Source: Elusimicrobiota bacterium (GTDB lineage Bacteria > Elusimicrobiota > Elusimicrobia > UBA1565 > JACRDR01). Taken from it: DNA of 6,516 bases. How positions within the stretch are numbered: position 1 is the stretch's first letter; every line of letters starts with the position of its first letter. Shown piece after piece: positions 1-6,516 of this stretch. The notes beneath the pieces were generated by a model. That model did not search any database, was not told the DNA's origin, and saw only the letters and a program-made list of their open reading frames with translations. The stretch covers positions 1 through 6,516 of the forward strand of contig JACQPI010000152.1 of the NCBI GenBank assembly GCA_016207585.1, written 5' to 3'. Both the position numbers and the translations under genes were made by a program.

Positions 1-3000
1 ATGGGCGCCGAGATCAGCGTGGTCGGCACCGCCGCGCCTTCCGTCGACCACCCGGAGGACAGGCCGGCCGCGTTGTAGGCCCGAACCCGGTACGTGAAGA
101 ACTGCCCGGCCGGGCGGGGGCGTTCCGTCACATTCACGGTCGAATTGCCGACTTGGTACGAGTTGTTGATCGCTCCGCGCGCCCTGACGGCGGGGATCAA
201 GGCGATCGTATGCCAGACGGGATCGGTTCCCGCGCGCTCCTGCAGCTCGTAGTACGCGGCGCCCGACTCGGGATCGGATGCCATGGCCCAGGAGAGGAAG
301 TAGGAGCTGCCCCCCGCGGTTCCCGGCGGAACGTTCGGGATGACCGTTCCGGGGGCGCTGGGAGGCGTGGTGTCTATGCGATAGATCGCCAAGGACCTTC
401 CGAGCGACGATGGGATGTACGTGGTCGGGTTGCCGGCCGGGCCCGTGAAGCCGCGCACCGAGACGATGATCGCCTGGTCGCTGACCGACTCCCCCTTGAG
501 GTGCGTCTGTGGAAGGGAGCCGTCGCAGCCGCGCCCGCTGTTGCCGGGGCAGCCGCTCTGCGGCGTCACCCGCAACAAGGTATTGCTCACGCGGGTCACC
601 GCGATGATCTCGGCCCCCACGAAAATCTTTCCGATCTCGGCGAGGCCGCTGGTATCCTCGACCGAGATCGAGGTGTCGGAAGGCCCGATATTGGCGCTCA
701 GATGGACCACCTTGGGAACCGGCAGTCCCAGGCCGTCCAAGGTCCCGGTCGTGCTCGATCCCGTGTGGCGCCAGAAGCTCGAGAAGAAGGTGGGCGTCGA
801 GTAGTTTATCCCGGCCGCCAGCTGGTAGCCGGTCACCGTGGAGGTCGGCACGGCCCAGGAGACCGAGATCCGGGTCGTGTTGTTCAACCAAGAGTTGATC
901 GCCAGCCCCTGGTCCGAGATCGGATAGCTGTTGTCGTTGATATCCACGAGAAAGAAAATGGGCTTGCCGGAGCCGTCGTCGACGATCTTATCCGGCATCC
1001 CGTCGTGATTGAGATCCACGTCCAGGATGCCGTCGCCGTCCATGTCGACGGACGGCATGCCGGTCCCGTCGAGGCTTGTCTCCTTCAGGAAGCCGCTCCC
1101 CGTGAAATCGAAGTTGTCCGGCAGGCCGTCCCCGTTGACGTCCAAGAGCGGCTCCCGGGTCGCCGCGAGCTCCGCGGCGAACGCCAATCCCTTATAGGGA
1201 GTGCCGTCCCTGTTGATCCAAGTCCCCGAATCCGGGACCGGATGGCCGTTCAAGTCGCGCAGGACGTTCCCTTGGCCGTCGCGCTTGACGTAGACGGGAT
1301 AACCGTTGGACGCGACGGTCACCGACACGTTCTGGCGCGTCAACGGAATGACCGCGGGCGCTATCTGGACCAGCGAGGAACGCAGGCGCAGCGGGGTGGG
1401 CACGCTGGCGTCGGGAGCGGCGGTGATCTGCGCCGAGTTCGGGCCGATCATATCGTTGAAATTCTCGAGAGAGAAACCCACCTGATCGCCCAGGGTCGAA
1501 CGGCCCGTCACGTCCAGGGATCCCAGGTCGGCCGCGATGAACACGGTGACCGGCGCGGTCGTGACGGTCAGGTATGGAATGCCCCCCACGCTCAAGTTGA
1601 CCAGCGCCAGGCCGTTGTCGAAGGATATCGAGCCTCCCGGATAGCCGGCGTGGATCACGGCGCCGATGAGGCGGTCCGTATTGGGCGTGAAGGCCCCGTC
1701 GCCGTTGTCGGTCCAGACGCTCACGCGCGAGGCATCGCCCCGCGCCGTCCCGGGAACGGGCGGGCTCTGGACGGTCCCCAACTGGCTCAGGCGCAGCTGC
1801 GCGATGCGAACAAAATCCGAATTGACGTTCATCGTCAGCTGCTCGAGCGGGATGTTCGCCTGGCCGCCGGTCGCGGCCGAGGGAGCGATGCTGCGCCCGC
1901 TGATCGTAAGGCTCAGCGGAGAGATGAACACCTGCGTTCCTCTATAGGGGTATGCCTGGCTCGTCGTGCCCAGAGGCAGGTTCTTCTCCACGTTGACGCG
2001 AACGACCGGAGTCGTATCCTTCGGCTGCTGCACCGTGATCCAGGTCCGGTTCTGGATATTGACGCCGACGGCGTCGTTCTTGACGGCGGTCGCGCCGATG
2101 TCGAAGCTCACGAAGAAGGAGGCGGCGGTGGGGGCAAGAGTCTGAGCGTTCGCCAGATCGACGACCAGCTGGAGGTTCTGATCGTTGGTTTGATCGAATA
2201 GGTCGACCTTGCGAACGTTGACTCCCGCGGCGTGAGCGACGACGGGCGTCACCCCCGACCCCAGGATGTCCCCGCGGGAGACGATCGTCACGGTGGGGTA
2301 CAAGACGCCGCCGACGAACGTGGAGCCGTAGCCGCCCCCGAACGTCATGAGCTCCGCGCCGCTGACATATACCCTGCCGAACCCCCCGGAGGGAAAGCCG
2401 ACGGTCGAGCCGAGCACCATCGCAAACGGCGTCGCCTGGGCGGCCGGGATCGGGCTCTGCAGGACGGTATTGACCTCCGAGATGTTGAGGTCCGAATTCT
2501 CGTCGAGCATGTCGCTTTGGTCGATGTCCCTCCAGATGCGCACGAAGCTGACGTTCGTGTTTCGACCGAAGGGCTTGTCCTCGTCCTGGCTGCCGCCGGA
2601 GCGCTCCAGGCGGATCGCCTTCCAGGACGCCAGGGCGACGTCGGTCGCCAGGTTGAACCGCAACATGGAAACGTTGCGCTGCGCCTGGACGACTCGGGTG
2701 ATGTTCTGGGTCAAGATGAGGTCGTTGACTCCCAGGGTCACCAGGGACGACACCTCCTGCACCGTCATCAGGGGGCTGCTTTGGAAGGAAGCCGCGGAGA
2801 AGCCGACCGCGTGCGGCACTTGGACCGTAAAATAGCCCGTATCGTTGATCCGGAACCCGTAGGAACTGCCGGGCTTGGCGAACTGGGATATGTCGAAAGT
2901 GACGAAGAAGTTGGCGGGCGCCGTCGATACGGTCGGCGGCGTCTTGAAGGCGATGGCCACCGTCCCGCTTGAAAAGCTCTCGTTCCCGAACGAAATCAAG

Positions 3001-6000
3001 TGAGCGTAATCTCCCCGGCTGTTGCGGGCCGTGTCCGCCGAGTCGAATATTCCATTGCCGTCGGCGTCCCTCCAAACCTTCACCACGGTCACGTCGTTGT
3101 CTATGCTGTCGGCGGAACCCGTGCGGTCCAGCCGCAGTTTCTGCCATATAACCGTATTGCTGTCGACCTCCACCGTCAGCCGCGCCACCAGGTTATTGAA
3201 GGAAGCCTGCGGCACGAACGGCGAGGCCAGCGACGCGAAAGTCACCTTCATCGTGTTGAAGGTCGGCACGAGGGGATAGGTCGGGCTGGCGATCGGGCCG
3301 ACCGGGTTGATGTCATTTTTGGCCCCCGGCGGGCTCAAGGCGAAATCATCGGTAGCATCCACGACGCTCAACACCACGACCTCGTCGGCCGGGCTCAGGG
3401 CCGCGTGGGAAAACTTGGCGGCCTCGTTTATATCGATCGAAACGTAGAAGGTCTGGGTGGACGGGGTGATCAGCGTATAGGGCGTGAACCCAAGCGCCGG
3501 ATCGGTGATAGTGAGCGTCACGAAGCCCTGGGTCAACAGGCCGGAGGCCAGCACGGCGTCCTCCGTGTTCGAGCCGTCTTGAGGATTTCGGTGGAATGCC
3601 GGACCGGTCGAAGGGCTGACCGACTTCCACAGCTTGACCGCGGCGATGTCGGAATCCGCCGTGTGCAGGCCCGTGGGGGGCGTGACGGTCAGCTTCACGC
3701 TGCCCCACTGGATCTGCTGGGCGCTCGCCCACGCCTCCAGCTTCAGAATCGCGTTATGCGGGGAACCCTGCGAGAGGTAGGGACCGAGCGCCGCGTCGGT
3801 CGAATGCGACAGCGCCGAGGTGTTGAGCAGCCCGCGATGGACGCGCACGAGCGCTCCCGCCGAAAGGGCCTCGTAGCTGATCACCTCGCCGTCAACGACC
3901 ATGTACGAGGTCGGCCCTCCGGGCGGCAGCCCCTGGACGGAGGACACGAGCCACGCCGCGTCCACGGCGCCCACCGAGGCCGCCGGGATCGAGAACGGCA
4001 GCCGGGGCGCCTCGAAAGTGCCTTCCTTGCTCGAGAACACCGGCGTCGCCTTGACGTACATCGTCTGGGACGAGGGGATCAGCGCCCGCGACTTGCCGAT
4101 GAACGGCAGCGGGGACGCGGCATCGACGGCGTTTGGCAGGCTGAAGGCGTTGGAATTCGGATCGTCCACCGTGGGATTGTTCTTCGGGAAGGACGCCAAA
4201 TTCACCAGGGCCCCCAAGGTTCTGGGCAGCTGGGTCACCGGGTCGGTGGTGGTCGCGGTCGGGCTGATGGTGTAAGCGACGAAGTAACGTTGTGGTTTGA
4301 GCAGGTTCTGGGCCCGCGACTTGGTGTAGATGGTTTCCGGCGAGGAAAGTTTTAGCTGCGTGGCCAGCGGCTGGCCCGAGTTTCCGAAGGTCCCGGTCGC
4401 GATCATCACGTCCACCCCGTCGAAGATGCCGTTGTCGTTTTGATCGCGCCACAGGGACACGAGCTGGACGTCGTTGCCCACGTTGCCGGCCACGGCGGAG
4501 GAGCCCGTCGCGCTCACGACGGCCCACCTCCAGACGGCGTCGGCCACGTCCGCGTAAACCGTGAAGGAGAGGACGGTCTGCGTCGATCTCTGCTGTAGGA
4601 AGGCGCCCAGCGACGCGCTGTCGACGGTGTCCGTGGCCGTCACGATCAGCTTGTCCGCGTACTCCGCCACGTTCGAGATCAAGGACAGCGTTTTCCCGTC
4701 CGGTGGAATTCCGATGGCCGCGTTGCCGATGGAATCGGTCTTCGACATCTGCTTCGGCGCCTGGATAAGGAAATAGCTCGTGCCGGGGATGGCGATGCCC
4801 AAGTTCGCGGAATCGTCGACCGTCGCGAGGGGAGCGAGGTCGAAGGAGATGAAGTAGTTCTTGGAGCTCATTCCCAGGCTTTGCCCGCCGCCCAATCCCT
4901 GGATCGGCACGCGGGCCGGCCCGGAGAGGACGGTCGCGGTGGAAAAGTTGAGCGGGGCGGTGCCTTCCAGAGCGCGCTGGCAGCCCGTGAAGGCGTTGAT
5001 GGAGAAATCCGCTCCGGAGCAGGCGACGACCTCCTTGAGCGATTCGTCGGTCTGGTCGTCTCCGAGGACCAGGCGCTGGGGGACGACCGGGAAAACGTCG
5101 TCCGCCGGGTAGAAGTTGGCGATGTTGGTGACCCGGACCGTCAGGGGTCCCGCGTCGGTCGAGCTGATGGCCACGACCAGCCGGTCCTGGGGGAAGTTAT
5201 GGATGATGCTGCTGAGAGGACTCACGATCTGGTCCGTCGCCGCCCCCAGCAGCCCGTTCCCGTCGCTGTCGAGCCAAACCCGGATATTCTCGACGTCGGA
5301 GGCCTTGTTGCGCAGCACTATATCGCCCGTCTGGGAGGAGTGCAGCCAGCGGTCGAGCATGAGGCCCGACCAAACCGCCGAGCCGGTCCTCGTCTTCATC
5401 GTGAACTTGGCGACCGGCTGGTCGGCGTCGTTTTGGCTTATGACGGCCGGCACCGAGTTCTGGTTGCCGGCCCCGAGGCTGTTCACCTGGTCGATGACGA
5501 CCTCGTCCACGGTCGGCAGGACCACGACGTTGGTCGAGGCGATGGGAACGAAGGAAACGAGCGCCCCGTCGCCGCCCAGCGGGACGATGTCCTGGGACGT
5601 CACCTTGGCCCCGTGCGTCAAGAGCGGGATCGCGTCGGGCGCGTAATCGAAGACGACGAAGTAGGTGTTCGTCGACGGAGTGATGGTGCGCCATGTCAGA
5701 TTGTTGGGATCGCCGCCGTCGATCTTGAGGACCAAGTCGACGGTCCTCAGCGCGACGCTGGAGAACGTGACCGGCGAGTTGGAATCCGTCACCTCCTTGT
5801 CGATGGAGAACTGGAACACCCCGTCGCCCCGCGTGGAGTCGCCGCTGGAGTCCGAGTCGATGAACAGCCGCACCCGCTTGATGTCGGAATCCAGCCCCGT
5901 GCCCGAATGCGTGACGCGGACGCGGCCCAAGGTGCCGGTAAAGCTGTTGGTCCACATCCGCAGCTTGAGGGCGCCGGCGAAGGTCGTCCCCTGGTTCACG

Positions 6001-6516
6001 TAGGAGTAGGTCGAGAACGGCAGAGAGGGCGGCGCCCACCACGCGTTGATGTCGGTCCCCGCCACATTGATGGAGGCAGGCTGCCGCTGGACCGTGGAGG
6101 TGACGGTCAGTATCTCGAAGTTGTTTTGGGCGACGCTGACCTGGTTTCCCGCCGCCAAGGAGATGTAGGAGGGGGCCGGGATGCTGAGTCCCAGCGAGCT
6201 GGGAAGATCCGAGACCGCGTAGCCGGTCGCCGCCAAGCGCAAGGTCAGGAAGAAATTCTTGAAGCTCGAGTCGGCGGAGCTCAAGGAGGTGCGGGTCGGG
6301 TCCACCGTGTTCAACGGAGTCTGGTAGAACGGGTTGGCCGGATTGCCAAAATGCCAGCTCGTCCCGTCCCATGTCCCGGTCGCGAGCTTGATGTCCGTGT
6401 TCGCCTCGAAGAGCCCGCTGTTGTTGTCGTCGTAGTAAAAGGCTATCTCGGTGACGTGTTCGGCGCTCAACGCCCCGGTCTTGACGACGCGCAGGCCGGA
6501 CAGATTAGCCGTCAAC
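1..6516 (-). CDS. Giant repeat-containing extracellular/surface protein, internal fragment (both ends missing)
   Basis: One minus-strand frame is open for all 2171 codons from 6515 down to 3, with neither a start nor a stop in the window, so the full protein exceeds 2171 residues. Coding is supported by diverged internal repeats throughout this frame and by a canonical Fn3 domain at its end. Codon choice also fits: among codons whose complements are stops there are no TTA, three CTA (L640, L721, L1439) and one TCA (S1182). The order is eight beta-type repeats with acidic loops (residues 1-1730), an Asp/Gly-rich calcium-loop region (about 1737-1865), an Fn3-like domain, an inserted module and an Fn3 domain (2048-2165). 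There are only four Cys, no membrane helix and no catalytic motif. Such architecture is typical of secreted adhesins or structural surface proteins. That role is inferred, and signal peptide and anchor must lie outside the window. Confidence 0.97.
21..374 (-). other. Fibronectin type III domain
   Basis: This covers residues 2048-2165. It begins with the typical Fn3 lead-in DTTPPSAPG, has the B-strand Trp in FLSWAMASDPESG, then YYELQER, and ends with the canonical F-strand and loop FTYRVRAYNAAGLSSGWS (Y2142, R2143, Y2147, N2148, G2151, W2156). At about 118 residues it is longer than the usual 90 or so; the extra residues lie between YELQER and the F strand. The lead-in S-D-P-E-S-G wording is common in bacterial surface proteins with tandem Fn3 domains, so more copies may follow beyond the window. 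Confidence 0.87.
480..680 (-). other. Module M4 between Fn3-like segments
   Basis: This covers residues 1946-2012. TSISVEDTSGLAEIGK precedes the core IFVGAEIIAVTRV with E1969, then NTLLRVTPQSG, a Cys-bounded turn with C1989, R1995-G1996 and C1997, and H2005 ten residues after the Arg in THLKGESV. The seven residues between the Cys are Pro/Gly/Asn-rich, so a small disulfide loop is plausible if the protein is exported. The flanks look like Fn3 strands, so the module may be inserted in an Fn3 domain rather than between domains. Confidence 0.6.
711..902 (-). other. Fn3-like domain, N-terminal half
   Basis: This covers residues 1872-1935. RISVSWAVPTSTVTGYQLAAG has the Fn3 B-strand Trp (W1887) and the C-strand G-Y (G1896-Y1897). 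The following STTGTLDGLGLP resembles the E-strand T-x-x-x-x-G-L. The F-strand Y-x-x-R-V-x-A, however, does not follow: module M4 does. A strand pair resembling F and G (AIIVSVRGF and SLAIYRID) appears only after M4, at about 2015-2048. The domain therefore looks split. The alternative is a short, unrelated beta domain. Confidence 0.5.
921..1307 (-). other. Asp/Gly-rich region with thrombospondin-3/EF-hand-like calcium loops
   Basis: This covers residues 1737-1865. Clear D-x-[DN]-x-D-G-x-x-D loops are DVNGDGLPD (1792-1800), DMDGDGILD (1824-1832) and DLNHDGMPD (1834-1842), the last two nearly back to back, with a weaker DINDNSYP at 1858-1865. The region before them has related but weaker turns (KRDGQGN, RDLNGHPVPD, NRDGTPYKG). 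In thrombospondin type 3 repeats and dockerin-like loops these Asp side chains bind calcium. Calcium binding here is inferred from the motif. The region separates the U1-U8 array from the Fn3 part and may act as a calcium-stiffened spacer. Confidence 0.75.
1326..1970 (-). repeat. Repeat unit U8 (last and most diverged)
   Basis: This covers residues 1516-1730. VRIAQLRLSQLG stands where other units have W-x-x-L-x-L, followed by ASRVSVWTD and the acidic loop at 1603-1614 (D1603, N1604, D1606, G1607, D1614), nucleotides 1674-1709. The anchor is degenerate (TVFIAADLG, V1658-F1659). A strand with VGFSLENFNDM follows. It directly precedes the Asp/Gly-rich region, so it is the last unit of the series. 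Its divergence is in keeping with a position at the array's end. Confidence 0.6.
1971..2771 (-). repeat. Repeat unit U7 (long form, contains module M3; second loop-like strand)
   Basis: This covers residues 1249-1515. ASWKAIRLERSGGS leads to NVSFVRIWRDI and an acidic loop at 1330-1342 (D1330, D1332, D1335, D1338, D1342), nucleotides 2490-2528, in which the usual N-G is replaced by S-D. Module M3 follows, then a second strand-plus-acidic segment VRKVDLFDQTNDQN at about 1434-1447. This second segment looks like a repeat of the strand-loop region. The anchor is SFFVSFDIG with F1467-F1468. The tail NRTWITVQQP matches the post-anchor strand of U6. Confidence 0.68.
2214..2429 (-). other. Module M3 inside U7
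   Basis: This covers residues 1363-1434. It has FAMVLGSTVGFPSGG, a core VYVSGAELMTFGG with E1388, then a Gly-rich bulge (about 1393-1405) absent from M2. The strand TVTIVSRG gives R1414-G1415, and VVAHAAGVNV gives H1428, fourteen residues after the Arg. It sits between the acidic loop and the aromatic anchor of U7, the same relative position as M1 but different from M2. Confidence 0.55.
2772..3320 (-). repeat. Repeat unit U6 (most canonical copy)
   Basis: This covers residues 1066-1248. It is the clearest version of the unit. VIWQKLRLDRTGS is followed by DNDVTVVKVWRD and the acidic loop at 1150-1161 (D1150, D1152, N1154, G1155, D1158, D1161), nucleotides 3033-3068. A strand block with ISFGNESFSSG comes next, then the anchor NFFVTFDIS with F1203-F1204. 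After the anchor comes a GYFTVQVP segment shared with U3 and partly with U7. It is the shortest interval in the window (180 residues from the preceding anchor), so it probably approximates the basic unit without insertions. Confidence 0.75.
3321..4130 (-). repeat. Repeat unit U5 (long form, contains module M2; atypical loop)
   Basis: This covers residues 796-1065. The unit departs from the others in two ways. First, module M2 lies before the Trp strand block rather than between loop and anchor. Second, the strand SDIAAVKLWK is not followed directly by an acidic loop: about a dozen residues (SVSPSTGPAFHR) come first, then NPQDGSNTED, which seems to be the remains of the loop (D980, D986). The block IQWGSVKLTV before it and the anchor QTFYVSIDI (F1023-Y1024) after it are clear. 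Calcium binding by this copy is doubtful. Confidence 0.6.
3783..3962 (-). other. Module M2 inside U5 (clearest copy)
   Basis: This covers residues 852-911. The order is a strand AAWLVSSVQGLPPGG, a core YMVVDGEVISYEAL with E877, a strand ending LVRVHRG with R894-G895, then T899, and H904 ten residues after the Arg. From memory, the pattern V-x-G-E-x-[IM]-x-[YV], short turn, L-x-V-x-R-G, T, H occurs in phage-tail-like and surface proteins of many bacteria. I cannot name a family for it. It is placed upstream of the Trp strand block of its host unit. Confidence 0.6.
4131..4700 (-). repeat. Repeat unit U4
   Basis: This covers residues 606-795. It has AVWRWAVV, then NDVQLVSLWRD into the acidic loop at 691-702 (D691, N693, D694, N695, G696, D699, D702), nucleotides 4410-4445. 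This is one of the best copies of the D-x-x-D-N-G-I-F-D pattern. The loop is followed by ATGTFG and then the anchor QRYFVAYTI with Y744-F745, in which the usual Asp is Thr. A Pro/Asn/Asp-rich stretch after the anchor (about 770-795) resembles a flexible linker. No extra module is inside the loop-to-anchor interval. Confidence 0.7.
4701..5525 (-). repeat. Repeat unit U3 (long form, contains module M1)
   Basis: This covers residues 331-605. The strand block includes AVWSGLMLDRW, then SDVENIRVWLD into a well-formed acidic loop at 416-428 (D416, D418, N420, G421, D428), nucleotides 5232-5270. The second anchor is KNYFISFDL with Y554-F555. Between loop and anchor lie about 125 residues instead of the roughly 40-65 seen in simple units. 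That extra length is module M1, which carries the only cysteines in the eight repeats (C499, C512). After the anchor, GTSYFLIQAP matches the Y-F-x-V-x-x-P segment of U6. Confidence 0.7.
4923..5162 (-). other. Module M1 (degenerate copy) inside U3
   Basis: This covers residues 452-531. Aligned to M2-M4 it keeps a strand (LTVRVTNIANFYP), a D-x-x-x-D-E core ending at E491, and a turn reading TGCQRALEGT. That turn corresponds to the R-G turn of the other copies, but R514 is followed by Ala, and F524 stands where His is expected. C499 and C512 flank the core and could pair. The family resemblance rests on pattern, not on a search, so this copy is the least certain of the four. Confidence 0.4.
5526..6110 (-). 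repeat. Repeat unit U2
   Basis: This covers residues 136-330. The strand block contains LKLRMW and RVRVTHSGTG, then DSDIKRVRLFID leading into the acidic loop at 220-231 (D220, D222, S224, D226, D231), nucleotides 5823-5858. The second anchor is TPSTNTYFVVFDY with the aromatic pair Y285-F286. A very similar T-P-S-T-x-T segment precedes the anchor in U5. No extra module lies between loop and anchor, which makes this a short-interval unit. An unusual W159-W160 pair lies in its N-terminal linker. Confidence 0.7.
6111..6515 (-). repeat. Repeat unit U1 (cut by the window edge)
   Basis: This covers residues 1-135, and the unit's N-terminal part lies beyond the window. It opens inside the strand block (SGLRVVKTG), continues to an aromatic strand ending FYYDD, and has the acidic loop at residues 29-41 with D29, D30, N32, G34, E37 and D41. 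The aromatic pair F88-F89 sits in NFFLTLRL, which lacks the usual Asp, so this unit's second anchor is degenerate. The linker that follows (about 92-135) holds a PxPSYISL segment comparable to the SY-F segments that follow the anchor in U3 and U6. Unit limits are my estimate from motif alignment. Confidence 0.6.

Noticed and set aside
21..374. Enzyme domain such as a glycoside hydrolase or protease linked to the Fn3 domain
   Set aside because: No catalytic motif is visible in the 2171 residues; Fn3 domains alone do not show enzymatic function.
153..2201. 682-codon plus-strand reading frame
   Set aside because: It shares codon boundaries with the minus-strand gene and is very rich in Arg, Gly, Asp and Val with no recognisable domain. 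The opposite strand has clear repeats, Ca loops and an Fn3 domain over the same bases.
3000..4355. 451-codon plus-strand reading frame, and the similar one at 2232-2972
   Set aside because: Both are in the same antisense frame, end exactly opposite rare sense codons (CTA at 4353, TCA at 2970) and have the same Arg/Gly-rich composition without motifs.
4831..4866. Possible gene start at internal Met codons of the main frame
   Set aside because: Internal ATG codons occur within repeat units, and recognisable repeat sequence continues upstream of all of them to the window edge, so none is needed as a start.
5197..6372. 391-codon minus-strand frame, with the ones at 1942-3147, 3346-3732 and 3892-4527
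   Set aside because: They are in another minus frame from the gene, are Arg/Gly/His-rich and overlap well-defined repeat units in the correct frame.
1..6516. CRISPR array, insertion sequence, tRNA/rRNA, promoter or terminator
   Set aside because: No short direct DNA repeats with regular spacers, inverted terminal repeats or RNA-gene-like segments were seen. The repeats are at protein level and strongly diverged in DNA, and there is no intergenic sequence.

Overview
The window lies entirely inside one very large protein-coding gene on the minus strand. Reading the reverse complement with codons at 6513-6515, 6510-6512 and so on down to 3-5 gives 2171 consecutive sense codons with no stop. Both the start and the stop of the gene are outside the window. 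I translated the whole frame by hand, and the protein motifs run continuously from end to end, so I see no frameshift, intergenic gap, RNA gene, promoter or terminator. In all entries residue 1 is the codon at 6513-6515, and residue n occupies 6516-3n to 6518-3n.

The protein looks extracellular and beta-rich. It is rich in Thr, Ser, Val, Asp, Asn and Gly, has only four cysteines, and has no hydrophobic stretch long enough to be a membrane helix. Residues 1-1730 are about eight diverged repeats (U1-U8). Each has a strand ending in a Trp or other aromatic residue, then an acidic loop like D-x-D-G-N-G-x-F-D, then an aromatic-aromatic-V-x-F-D-I strand. Spacing between successive aromatic pairs alternates short and long (197, 269, 190, 279, 180, 264, 191 residues). 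Each long interval holds an extra module of about 60-80 residues with a G-x-E-[VIL]-[IM] core, an R-G turn and a downstream His. Residues about 1737-1865 are Asp/Gly-rich and carry thrombospondin-3/EF-hand-like putative calcium loops. After that come an Fn3-like domain, a fourth copy of the module (M4), and a clear fibronectin type III domain that reaches the edge of the window.

The gene runs from high to low coordinates, so U1 is nearest the N-terminus within the window and the Fn3 domains are nearest the C-terminus. The likely role is a secreted or surface-anchored giant protein (adhesin, stalk or S-layer-like), with calcium stiffening the chain. This is inference: no enzyme motif, secretion signal or anchor is in view.

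The organism cannot be fixed from this fragment. GC content is about 60-65% on the lines I counted. Giant Fn3/Ca-loop repeat proteins of this style are known from uncultured bacterial phyla such as Elusimicrobiota and Omnitrophota, so a metagenome-derived genome of that kind is a low-confidence guess.
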